Shown here piece by piece: positions 1 to 6,805 of a stretch of DNA of 13,846 nt (its first letter is position 1; every line of letters starts with the position of its first letter). The position numbers were made by a program, and so were the translations under genes. The notes below the pieces were generated by a model. That model saw nothing but the letters and a program-made list of their open reading frames with translations, was not told the DNA's origin and did no database searches. Source of the stretch: Desulfobacteraceae bacterium (GTDB taxonomy: Bacteria; Desulfobacterota; Desulfobacteria; Desulfobacterales; Desulfosarcinaceae); assembly GCA_027025615.1 (NCBI GenBank), contig JALVQM010000283.1:1-13846 (forward strand). The letters are read 5' to 3'.

Positions 1-186
1 CAGGCTGACTATTGTGACGCTGCCGCCCTGTTCCTGGCGAATTTGTAAAGCTTCTTCCACGGCCAGTTCATCGTAGGGATTGATTACCCACTTGAGGCCT
101 TCGGTCTTGATCGACTTTCCATCATCGCTAATTTGAATAATCGATTCAGTAGCCGGTACCTGTTTCAACAATACAAATATTTCCAC
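1..186 (-). CDS. etfB: Electron transfer flavoprotein beta subunit, N-terminal 62 codons (gene runs off the left edge)
   Basis: The frame is open from a GTG start at 186 to the window edge. It begins MEIFVLLKQVPATESI and continues with a WVINPYDELAVEEAL segment. The FVLLKQVPxT opening and the NPYDExAVEEAL motif are characteristic of EtfB, the subunit that binds AMP (or a bifurcating FAD in some families) and pairs with EtfA to pass electrons between dehydrogenases and the quinone pool or other carriers. An AGGAAGG ribosome binding site lies at 194-200, which supports the GTG start. The gene follows apbE on the same strand but has its own promoter candidate in the 171-bp gap, so it probably begins a separate etfBA unit. 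Only the N-terminus is visible, so a bifurcating and a classical ETF cannot be told apart. Confidence 0.9.
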   Translation of the reverse strand, partial: MEIFVLLKQVPATESIIQISDDGKSIKTEGLKWVINPYDELAVEEALQIRQEQGGSVTIVSL

Positions 187-287
187 TTGTACACCTTCCT
201 TTGTTTCACTAGTTAATTGCTTATGATAATCTGGTGCTGAACAGATAACCCTTTCATATGATTCAAGAGATTTTTACTAACGGCGGG

Positions 288-316
288 ACGATACAAAACT
301 AGGTATTGGTTGTCAA
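288..316 (-). promoter_or_regulatory. Sigma70-type promoter candidate for etfB
   Basis: On the minus strand a perfect TTGACA (-35, at 311-316) is followed after 17 bases by TATCGT (-10, at 288-293). It lies in the gap between apbE and etfB and points to etfB, giving a leader of roughly 95 bases. The -35 box and the spacing are ideal, while the -10 matches consensus at four of six positions. The rest of the 187-357 gap is AT-rich and shows no convincing terminator for the upstream hydrogenase operon, so some read-through into etfB is possible. Confidence 0.5.
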
Positions 317-357
317 CGCCAAATCTGGAATCCGTCATATAGGTTGCCGATTTTCTG

Positions 358-1413
358 TCAACTCCCGGTAGAAGGGGGAAAGCCGCTGGAAAAATAACTT
401 TTCAGGCCGCCGTCGCCCTTGCGGATGACAACCATGGCCTCTGTTCCGGCTATTGTTTCAATCAGATTTATTCCCTGGTCGGGTTGCATGACCATCAGGG
501 CTGTGGCCAGGGCGTCTGCCGTGACGCATTTGTCGGCCATCACCGTGGCGCTGATTACACCACTTTCGCAGGGATATCCGGTTCGGGGATCTATAATATG
601 GCTGTAGTTTTTCCCGCCTATGGGTAAAAAGCGGCGGTAGTTTCCACTGGTTGCCATGGCTTTTTCAGAAAGCTCAACTACGTAGAAGACCTCGTCGAGA
701 GCCGCCTGAAATGCCGGCCGGTTAATACCGACTTTCCAGGGGTTGCCATCGGGCTTTTGGCCTGCAGCTATCACTTCACCTCCGATTTCCACCAGGTAAT
801 TGTTGAAACCGGCACCTTCAATCACCGCCGCCACTTGGTCTACCCCGTATCCCTTGGCTATGGAAGCCAGGTCCAGGTGCAAACCTGTGGAGGTTTTCAC
901 CAGGTTCCCGTCTTCCAGGAATTTGATTTTATCAAAACCGGTATTTTTCAAGGCACTGGCAATGGTTGCGGCCTGCGGAGTCTCTGTCGGCGGCGGGGTT
1001 CTGGAAAAACCCCACAGGTCTACAAGGGGCTTGACAGTGCCGTCCCAGGCGCCCCGGCTGAGGTGATAGACCTGGCGGGCAACTGCCATGACCGCCCTGA
1101 GATCAGAGGAAGGGTGAAAAATACAGCCCGCCGGCAAACGGTTGAACCGGCTGATTTCACTGTCCTGCCTGAAGGTGGACATGCTTTGTTCCACCTGTTC
1201 CAGGCGTTGGACGATTGCTTTCTGCAGGCTCAGCAGGTCACTCCGGCGTCCGGCAACTACCTTGATATGAAAGCTGGTGCCCATGGTCGGGCCCGTCAAC
1301 AGGTAGACTTTGGAGTTGCATCCGGTGGCAAGCAGCAGCCAGACAAGCATGACGGTTGCAGGCAACAGGGTTTTGCCAGGCAAAAACCGGGTTTTGCAGT
1401 TTAAAGCGGCCAT
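358..1413 (-). CDS. apbE: ApbE-family FAD:protein FMN transferase, lipoprotein
   Basis: ApbE enzymes use FAD to attach FMN covalently to a Thr or Ser of exported redox proteins such as RnfG, RnfD, NqrC or NosR. The chosen ATG at 1413 has an AAGGAG site 10 bases upstream. A longer TTG-started reading from 1449 lacks this support. The product is 351 residues, close to the family norm. It opens with a basic stretch, a hydrophobic segment and the lipobox LLATGC, so it should be a membrane-anchored periplasmic lipoprotein. Family motifs are present in order: GPTMGTSFHIKV, SRFNR, DLASIAKGYGVD, EIGGEVIAAG, ATSGNYRRF, HIIDPRTGYP and the C-terminal TADALATALMVM. It follows hypE by 29 bases and looks like the last gene of the hydrogenase maturation operon, which is an uncommon position. 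No target with a clear flavinylation motif is encoded in the window. Confidence 0.93.
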   Translation of the reverse strand: MAALNCKTRFLPGKTLLPATVMLVWLLLATGCNSKVYLLTGPTMGTSFHIKVVAGRRSDLLSLQKAIVQRLEQVEQSMSTFRQDSEISRFNRLPAGCIFHPSSDLRAVMAVARQVYHLSRGAWDGTVKPLVDLWGFSRTPPPTETPQAATIASALKNTGFDKIKFLEDGNLVKTSTGLHLDLASIAKGYGVDQVAAVIEGAGFNNYLVEIGGEVIAAGQKPDGNPWKVGINRPAFQAALDEVFYVVELSEKAMATSGNYRRFLPIGGKNYSHIIDPRTGYPCESGVISATVMADKCVTADALATALMVMQPDQGINLIETIAGTEAMVVIRKGDGGLKSYFSSGFPPSTGS

Positions 1414-1423
1414 GATGTCTTTG

Positions 1424-1429
1424 CTCCTT
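1424..1429 (-). promoter_or_regulatory. Ribosome binding site that fixes the apbE start
   Basis: AAGGAG on the minus strand lies 10 bases before the ATG at 1413. It favours that codon over the in-frame TTG at 1449, which would also add 12 residues ahead of the lipoprotein signal. Confidence 0.6.
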
Positions 1430-1442
1430 GCAGCCGACAAAG

Positions 1443-2468
1443 CTAGCAAATACGAGGAAGTTGCTCTCCTGCCAGCATGTCGACGATTCGCTGGCCGCCG
1501 ATAGCCGTTTCCATTACAACCCGGCCTGGATGATCAGGCACCACCTGACCGATGATGGCCGCCTGGCGGCCGCAAGGATCGGCCTGCATGGCTTCAAGGG
1601 CCATGTCGGCCTGGTCGGCGGCAACGACACACAACAGTTTGCCTTCGTTGGCCAGGTAGAGCGGATCGAAACCGAGCAACTCGCAGACCCCGGCAACTTC
1701 AGGGTCTATGGGCAGGGCAGCTTCCTGGATACAGATACCGACCCCGGCCTGCCGGGCAATTTCATTGAGGGTTGTACCGACACCGCCCCGGGTAGGATCA
1801 CGCAGTACATGGACCTCCGGGGCAGAGTCCAGGATCTTGGCCACCATGTGGTTCAATGCTGCGGTATCACTTTTGATCCCGGTTTCGAAAGCCATGTCCT
1901 GGCGTTGGAGCATGACTGTGATCCCGTGGTCGGCCATGGTGCCGCTGAGGATTACCTTGTCTCCGGGGACAGCCTTCTGGCCTCCCAGATCAACACCTGC
2001 GGCAATGATTCCTATACCGGAAGTGTTGATAAAGATTTTGTCGGCAGCCCCCTTTGGTACTACCTTGGTGTCACCGGTAACCACCTGGACTCCGGCCTTG
2101 TCTGCGGCCCGGCGGATGCTGGTCATAATATTTTTCAAATCGTCCAGGCTGAATCCTTCTTCCATGATCAGGGCCAGGCTGAGGTACAGGGGCTTGGCGC
2201 CGCACATGGCTATATCGTTTACAGTGCCGTTGACGGCCAGTTCACCAATATCTCCGCCGGGGAAGAAGATAGGATCAACGGTGAAGGTGTCGGTTGAAAA
2301 CGCCAACCGGCAGCCTTCCAGATTCAGCACTGCTCCGTCGTTCAATTGGGCCAGCAACGGGTTGTCAAGGGCCGGCAGAAGAAGTTCGGTTGTAAGGCGG
2401 TGGGCGATTTTCCCACCGCTGCCGTGATCCAGCAGAATAACGTTTTCTTTCATGGCATCATCTTTCAT
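1443..2468 (-). CDS. hypE: [NiFe] hydrogenase maturation protein HypE, carbamoyl dehydratase
   Basis: HypE accepts a carbamoyl group from HypF on its C-terminal cysteine and dehydrates it with ATP to a thiocyanate. This is then passed to iron on HypC-HypD to form the cyanide ligands. The 341-residue product has the usual family length. It shows the N-terminal DHGSGGK motif, the AIR-synthase-like ATP-binding fold (FSTDTFTVDPIFFPGGDIG, then VTGDTKVV and RDPTRGGVGTTLNE) and the diagnostic C-terminal PRIC with the acceptor Cys as last residue. The first ATG (2468) overlaps the end of hypD by 11 bases. A second in-frame ATG at 2453 (MKENVILLDHG) is equally plausible, since neither has a strong Shine-Dalgarno. 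Either choice suggests translation coupled to hypD. All key motifs are intact, so the enzyme should be functional. Confidence 0.96.
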   Translation of the reverse strand: MKDDAMKENVILLDHGSGGKIAHRLTTELLLPALDNPLLAQLNDGAVLNLEGCRLAFSTDTFTVDPIFFPGGDIGELAVNGTVNDIAMCGAKPLYLSLALIMEEGFSLDDLKNIMTSIRRAADKAGVQVVTGDTKVVPKGAADKIFINTSGIGIIAAGVDLGGQKAVPGDKVILSGTMADHGITVMLQRQDMAFETGIKSDTAALNHMVAKILDSAPEVHVLRDPTRGGVGTTLNEIARQAGVGICIQEAALPIDPEVAGVCELLGFDPLYLANEGKLLCVVAADQADMALEAMQADPCGRQAAIIGQVVPDHPGRVVMETAIGGQRIVDMLAGEQLPRIC

Positions 2469-3555
2469 GGTTTCCGTACCTGTAATAGGCGGCGCAGGTG
2501 CCTTCGCTGGAAACCATACAGGGACCCACCGGCGTCATGGGGGTACAGGTTTTTCCGAAAAGGGCACACTGGGGCGGCTTTTTTATACCGGCCAGGATCT
2601 GGCCGCAGGCGCAACCTGCAGGCTCCGGCACCTGCCCGGGTTCGATCCCAAAACGGCTCATTGCATCATGGCTGGCCAGTTTATCCCGCAATACCAGGCC
2701 GCTTGCCTTCATGGTTCCCAGACCGCGCCACTGGGCGTCGGCAACCTGGAAGACTTCTTCCATCAAGGCCCTGGCCCGGGGATTGCCCTCCGGGGTAACT
2801 GCCCTTGGATAGCGATTTTCAAGAGCCGGTCTGCCGGATTCCACTTGCCTGACCAGGGCCAGGATACCCTCCAGGATATCGGCAGGCTCAAAGCCGGTTA
2901 CAGCACAGGCAATCCGGTGACGTTGAAAGAACCGACGGTAGCCGTCAAGGCCGATGATTACCGACACATGGCCCGGCAAAAGGAAACCGTCGATTTTTAC
3001 CTGGGGATCAGAGGCCAGGGCTTCCAGGGCCGGCGGAACAATCTTATGGGCCGGGTAAACCGAAAAATTCACGATTTTTTGTTGCCAGGCATAGAGCACC
3101 GCCGCAGCGATGGTAGGGGCCGTGGTTTCAAAACCGACCCCTAGAAATACAACCTGGTGCCCGGGGTTTTCGCGGGCTATGGCCACAGCGTCCATGGTGG
3201 AGTATACCACCCGTACGTCGGCCCCGCGGGCCTTTTCCCGTTGCAGAGATGATCCGCTTCCCGGCACCCGCATCAGGTCTCCAAAAGTGGTAACGATCGT
3301 GCCGGGCTGACGGGCAAGCTCAACGAAAGCGTCGATATCACCCTGGGAAGTTACACAAACGGGACAGCCGGGTCCTGAGATCAGTTCTATCTGCTGCGGC
3401 AGAAGCGATCTTATTCCATGGCGGAAAATCGCCATGGTGTGGGTTCCACAGACTTCCATCAGTCTTATGGTCCTGGTACAGGTTTGGTTGATTTGCTCTG
3501 CCAGGTGGCGGGCAAGCTCAGGATCGCGGTATTCCGAAGCGTGTTTAATGCTCAT
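2458..3555 (-). CDS. hypD: [NiFe] hydrogenase maturation protein HypD
   Basis: HypD is the [4Fe-4S] scaffold that, with HypC, assembles the Fe(CN)2CO moiety of the hydrogenase active site. The 365-residue product has every signature: MEVCGTHTM near residue 36, GPGCPVCVT with Cys64 and Cys67, FGDLMRVPGS, GFETTAPT, and PAHKIVPPAL. The C-terminal cysteine-rich block (CACGQIL, QCALFGKTC, GPCMVSSEGTC) includes the cluster ligands. The ATG at 3555 lies a single base after the hypF stop (TAA-G-ATG) with only a weak upstream AGG, so it is probably translated by ribosomes finishing hypF. Its 3' end overlaps hypE. The length is normal and no disrupted motif was seen. Confidence 0.97.
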   Translation of the reverse strand: MSIKHASEYRDPELARHLAEQINQTCTRTIRLMEVCGTHTMAIFRHGIRSLLPQQIELISGPGCPVCVTSQGDIDAFVELARQPGTIVTTFGDLMRVPGSGSSLQREKARGADVRVVYSTMDAVAIARENPGHQVVFLGVGFETTAPTIAAAVLYAWQQKIVNFSVYPAHKIVPPALEALASDPQVKIDGFLLPGHVSVIIGLDGYRRFFQRHRIACAVTGFEPADILEGILALVRQVESGRPALENRYPRAVTPEGNPRARALMEEVFQVADAQWRGLGTMKASGLVLRDKLASHDAMSRFGIEPGQVPEPAGCACGQILAGIKKPPQCALFGKTCTPMTPVGPCMVSSEGTCAAYYRYGNHER

Positions 3556-3556
3556 C

Positions 3557-5866
3557 TTATTGGCCTGTTGAAGTTTTTCGTAGGGACAGGCGGCGGGCGG
3601 CTACCAGGGCCTGCCCAAGGCTTAGTCCTCCGTCGTTGGCCGGTACCAGGCGATGGGTCAATACCCGGAAACCGGCTTTTCCCAGGGCTGCCGTCAGCCC
3701 CCTTGTCAAAATACAATTCTGGAAACAACCGCCGCTCAGGACCACCTGATCCAGCCGGTATTTTTCGCCGAGTTCCAGGCACAGCTTGGTGAACAATTCC
3801 ACCCAGGTTGCGTGAAACCTGGCACCGATTATAAAAGCCGGCACTTTTTGACTGATATCAGCCACCAGCCCCTTAAAAGCAGGGCCGACCTCGATGATCC
3901 AGGGACCTTCATCCGAACGGTTCCATTTGAAAGGATAGCACCCGTAATCCCGGTCTTCGGTTATCATTTCCAGCTCCATGGCTGCCTGGCCTTCAAAGGC
4001 AACCTCCTGGCGCAGACCAATCATGGCGGCGGCTGCGTCGAACAGGCGTCCCATGCTGGATGTCCGGGGGCTGTTTATTCCCTTGTCAATCATTTCTGCC
4101 ACCACTTCGATCCTGGAACGATCCAGCTGGCGGAAAAGTGGCAGGTCCAGCTCCAGGGCCTGATGGCCGAAAACATGGAGCAGAACCGCAAGGGCCATTC
4201 TCCAGGGTTGCCTGATGGCAGCAGCGCTGCCTGGCAAAGGCAGGTATTCCAGGTGGGCTGCCCTGGTGAAACCTTCATAGTCGGCAACCAGGACCTCTCC
4301 GCCCCAGACAGCACCATCGGTGCCGTAACCGCTGCCGTCGAAAGCCAGGCCGATTACCGGTCCTTCTGCCTTGTTTTCTCCAAGACAGGCGGCAATATGG
4401 GCGTGGTGATGCTGGACCTGGATAACCGGCAATGTTTTTTCTTCCAGGGCGTAAGCCGTGCTCAGGTAGTCGGGGTGCAGGTCACAGGCCAGGCAACAGG
4501 GATCAATATCCAGGATGCGCTTGAGATGGTCGATAGTTTTGCGGAAATGGTTCTCGGCGGCCAGGTTTTCCAGGTCACCGATATGCTGGCTTAAAAATGC
4601 CTGAGAGCCTTTTGTCAGGCAGACCGTGTTTTTTACTTCCGCCCCGCAGGCCAGGACCTGGGGGAGTTCATTTTTAAGAAATACAGGTACCGGTACAAAG
4701 CCCCGGCTGCGCCGCAGGAAGGCTGTCTGCCCGGCACATCGGCGAAGGACCGAATCGTCACAGCGCAGGTATATTTCACGGTCGTGAACCAGGAAGAAAT
4801 CGGCAATACCCTCCAGCCGCCGGAAAGCTTCTTCATTGGCAATGCAAATGGGTTCCTGGCTGATATTGGCGCTGGTCATCACCAGGGCCGGGAAATTCTC
4901 ACTGTCCAGCAAAAGGTAGTGCAGGGGGGTGTAGGGCAGCATGACTCCCAGGTAGCGGTTGCGGGGAGCAACCTCGTAGGCGATGGGTGAGGGGGTTTTG
5001 CGCTCCAGAAGTACGATGGGACGCTCCAAGCCTCTGAGAAGTTCAGCTTCCCGGTCGGTGAAAGAGGCAAAAACAGACACCTGTTCCAGGTTGGCGGCCA
5101 TCACGGCGAAAGGTTTTTCCTCGCGTTTTTTCCTGCGCCGCAGCCGGGCAACCGCCTGGTCGTTGGTGGCGTCTACCGCCAGGTGAAATCCTCCCAGGCC
5201 CTTGACGGCTACTATGCGACCGTCGGCAATCAGGGAGGCTGCAGCTTCAACAGGGTCCCCATGGCCGACCTTTTGCTGTCGGCTGTCCAGCAATTCAACC
5301 CGTGGTCCGCACTGGGGACATGCATTGGGCTGGGCGTGGAAGCGGCGGTCCAGGGGATCGTCATACTCGGCCTGGCAGAGAGGGCACATGGTGAATTTGG
5401 CCATGGAGGTTTTGGGCCGGTCGTAAGGTACATCTTTGATGATGGTATAACGCGGTCCACAGTTAGTGCAATTGATGAAAGGATAACGGTAGCGTCGGTC
5501 GTCAGGGTTGTGCATTTCTTCCAGGCAGTCCCGGCACACGCAGACATCCGGTGAAATCAATGTGGAACGAAGCGAGCCGGCGCGGCTGGAGGCAATGCGA
5601 AAATCAGGGTAACCGTTGAGAGGATGCTTTTCCGTGGTAAGCTCGACGATCCTGGCAAGGGGCGGGGCCTTGGACTCCAGGTCTTGCAGGAAGGCCCGGA
5701 GCTTTTCTTTGCTTGCCTCGGCTACTATGCGTACTCCCTGGGCTGTGTTGGACACTTCACCTTTGATATTTAACCTGGTGGCCAATTGAAAGACGAAAGG
5801 CCGGAAACCTACGCCCTGAACAATACCGTTTACATGGATTAGGTGGCAAACCAGGTCTTGACCCAT
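3557..5866 (-). CDS. hypF: Carbamoyltransferase HypF
   Basis: HypF converts carbamoyl phosphate and ATP to a carbamoyl adenylate and transfers the carbamoyl group to HypE, supplying the future cyanide ligands. The 769-residue product has the full architecture. An acylphosphatase domain spans about 5-95, with VQGVGFRPFVF and catalytic Arg22. A double zinc-finger region follows, with Cys111/114 and 133/136, then Cys161/164 and 183/186, each pair-to-pair spacing being 18 residues. A YrdC-like domain covers about 203-375. A Kae1-like C-terminal domain carries VQHHHAHIAACL, FDGSGYGTDG and LSGGCFQNCI. The ATG at 5866 is chosen because GGGAGGGA lies just upstream. A TTG start at 5884, overlapping hypC, is possible but less supported. 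Order is hypC-hypF-hypD-hypE, whereas hypF is often placed apart from hypCDE. Confidence 0.97.
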   Translation of the reverse strand: MGQDLVCHLIHVNGIVQGVGFRPFVFQLATRLNIKGEVSNTAQGVRIVAEASKEKLRAFLQDLESKAPPLARIVELTTEKHPLNGYPDFRIASSRAGSLRSTLISPDVCVCRDCLEEMHNPDDRRYRYPFINCTNCGPRYTIIKDVPYDRPKTSMAKFTMCPLCQAEYDDPLDRRFHAQPNACPQCGPRVELLDSRQQKVGHGDPVEAAASLIADGRIVAVKGLGGFHLAVDATNDQAVARLRRRKKREEKPFAVMAANLEQVSVFASFTDREAELLRGLERPIVLLERKTPSPIAYEVAPRNRYLGVMLPYTPLHYLLLDSENFPALVMTSANISQEPICIANEEAFRRLEGIADFFLVHDREIYLRCDDSVLRRCAGQTAFLRRSRGFVPVPVFLKNELPQVLACGAEVKNTVCLTKGSQAFLSQHIGDLENLAAENHFRKTIDHLKRILDIDPCCLACDLHPDYLSTAYALEEKTLPVIQVQHHHAHIAACLGENKAEGPVIGLAFDGSGYGTDGAVWGGEVLVADYEGFTRAAHLEYLPLPGSAAAIRQPWRMALAVLLHVFGHQALELDLPLFRQLDRSRIEVVAEMIDKGINSPRTSSMGRLFDAAAAMIGLRQEVAFEGQAAMELEMITEDRDYGCYPFKWNRSDEGPWIIEVGPAFKGLVADISQKVPAFIIGARFHATWVELFTKLCLELGEKYRLDQVVLSGGCFQNCILTRGLTAALGKAGFRVLTHRLVPANDGGLSLGQALVAARRLSLRKTSTGQ

Positions 5867-5870
5867 GGCT

Positions 5871-5878
5871 TCCCTCCC
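5871..5878 (-). promoter_or_regulatory. Ribosome binding site that fixes the hypF start
   Basis: GGGAGGGA on the minus strand ends five bases before the ATG at 5866 and lies in the 14-base gap after the hypC stop. It argues for the ATG rather than the in-frame TTG at 5884. Confidence 0.55.
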
Positions 5879-5880
5879 GG

Positions 5881-6126
5881 TCAACCCTGGTCCCGGTCTT
5901 GGCCGTTTTCTGTCATACCGGCGGCCTGGCGCAGCAGGCGGATTGATTCCAGGGCGGTGGCCTCGTCGATTTTTTGGATGGCAAACCCGGCGTGGACGAT
6001 GACATAGTCTCCGACAGCGGCGTCTTCCAGAAGCAAAAGGCTTGCCTGGCGCTGGACGCCGTCAACGTCGATGGTAGCCATCTGTTCTTTTATGGCAACT
6101 ATCTTGGAAGGTATGGCTAAGCACAT
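5881..6126 (-). CDS. hypC: Hydrogenase assembly chaperone HypC/HybG
   Basis: HypC carries the iron with its diatomic ligands together with HypD, then escorts it to the hydrogenase large subunit precursor. The 81-residue protein begins MCLAIPSKIV. Cys2, exposed after removal of Met1, is the essential ligand, and the MCLAIP opening is diagnostic. The second conserved element, VHAGFAIQKID with His45, is also present. Length fits the family (70-95 residues). The ATG at 6126 is preceded by AAGGA. It lies 30 bases after the protease gene and 14 bases before the hypF ATG, inside the maturation operon. The C-terminal tail (about residues 70-81) is polar and rich in Gln and Asp and shows no extra motif. 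Confidence 0.96.
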   Translation of the reverse strand: MCLAIPSKIVAIKEQMATIDVDGVQRQASLLLLEDAAVGDYVIVHAGFAIQKIDEATALESIRLLRQAAGMTENGQDRDQG

Positions 6127-6156
6127 ATGGATCCTTACTCTCCGGCTGATTCCGGT

Positions 6157-6681
6157 TTACGTGGGGAGGCCTATATCCACCCGGCCCAGGGGTTTTGGTC
6201 GTTTTTGCACCTTGGCACCCAGTCGTTCCAATTCGGCCAAAACCATGGCAACCAGATCGTCGATTTTACCTGAAACAGTTTCGGTAAGGTCCAGACCAAA
6301 AGTCTGCATGTCCTCAGGTTCAACCCCGATGATTACCGTTTCCGGGCGGCTGTCAATGGCTTCACACATGGTCAGGGCTTCCAGCAGGTCTACCTGGTGC
6401 AGAGAATTTTTAGCCAGCATCCGACTCGGTATCTGCTTTCCTTCCAGGCGATGCAGATCACCCGGCCGGCCGTTGTTGCAAACGGCGTCGATAACGATCA
6501 GGTAATCAGCCTGGGCAATTACCCCCATCAGATGGACTCCCAGTACTCCGCCGTCGACTACCACAACGTTGTCCGGGAAACGGTATCTTTGTTCCAGGAC
6601 CTGGGCCGCTTTAATCCCTACGCCTTCATCGCGGTATAGCAGGTTGCCGACACCCAAAACAGTAATTTGTGGCCTGTCCAT
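6157..6681 (-). CDS. hyaD: HyaD/HybD-family hydrogenase maturation endopeptidase
   Basis: This nickel-dependent protease cleaves the C-terminal extension of the hydrogenase large subunit once the NiFe centre is in place. From the ATG at 6681 (AAGGGGG site five bases upstream) it is 174 residues. The N-terminal VLGVGNLLYRDEGVG motif supplies Glu19, VIDAV supplies Asp65 and SLHQVDLLEAL supplies His95. These match the three nickel-binding residues known in E. coli HybD. The HybD-like VDGGVLGVHL segment is also conserved. An upstream in-frame ATG at 6744 would add 21 residues before the usual N-terminus and is rejected. The gene lies after the hydrogenase subunits and a stem-loop and just ahead of hypC. 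The natural substrate is very likely the large subunit at 6806-8455, whose tail is of the cleavable type. Confidence 0.95.
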   Translation of the reverse strand: MDRPQITVLGVGNLLYRDEGVGIKAAQVLEQRYRFPDNVVVVDGGVLGVHLMGVIAQADYLIVIDAVCNNGRPGDLHRLEGKQIPSRMLAKNSLHQVDLLEALTMCEAIDSRPETVIIGVEPEDMQTFGLDLTETVSGKIDDLVAMVLAELERLGAKVQKRPKPLGRVDIGLPT

Positions 6682-6686
6682 TACAG

Positions 6687-6693
6687 CCCCCTT
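6687..6693 (-). promoter_or_regulatory. Ribosome binding site that fixes the protease start
   Basis: AAGGGGG on the minus strand stands five bases before the ATG at 6681 and supports this start over an in-frame ATG 21 codons upstream, whose translation would precede the conserved protease N-terminus. Confidence 0.55.
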
Positions 6694-6750
6694 ATTGAGC
6701 TGCCCACCATAACATTTTCCAGCGGCCCCATGCAAGGAGGTCAAATAAAT

Positions 6751-6785
6751 AATCCCGGCTTTCAGCGAACAAGAAAGCCGGGATT
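6751..6785 (-). terminator. Perfect 13-bp stem-loop between hydrogenase structural and maturation genes
   Basis: AATCCCGGCTTTC (6751-6763) is an exact inverted repeat of GAAAGCCGGGATT (6773-6785) with a 9-base loop. It begins 20 bases after the stop of the large subunit. On the minus strand it is followed by ATTTATTTG, which is T-rich but not an uninterrupted U-tract. It may be a partial (attenuating) terminator or an mRNA-stabilising 3' structure that gives more subunit message than maturation message. The plus-strand flank (AAGTTGTTTGTTG) is also T-rich. No clear promoter was seen between it and the protease gene, so read-through is likely. Confidence 0.65.
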
Positions 6786-6805
6786 AAGTTGTTTGTTGTC
6801 AAGTT

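Noticed and set aside
1428..2297. Plus-strand open frame opposite hypE
   Set aside because: The hypE frame has the complete catalytic motifs and the diagnostic C-terminal cysteine, so the opposite frame is not credible.
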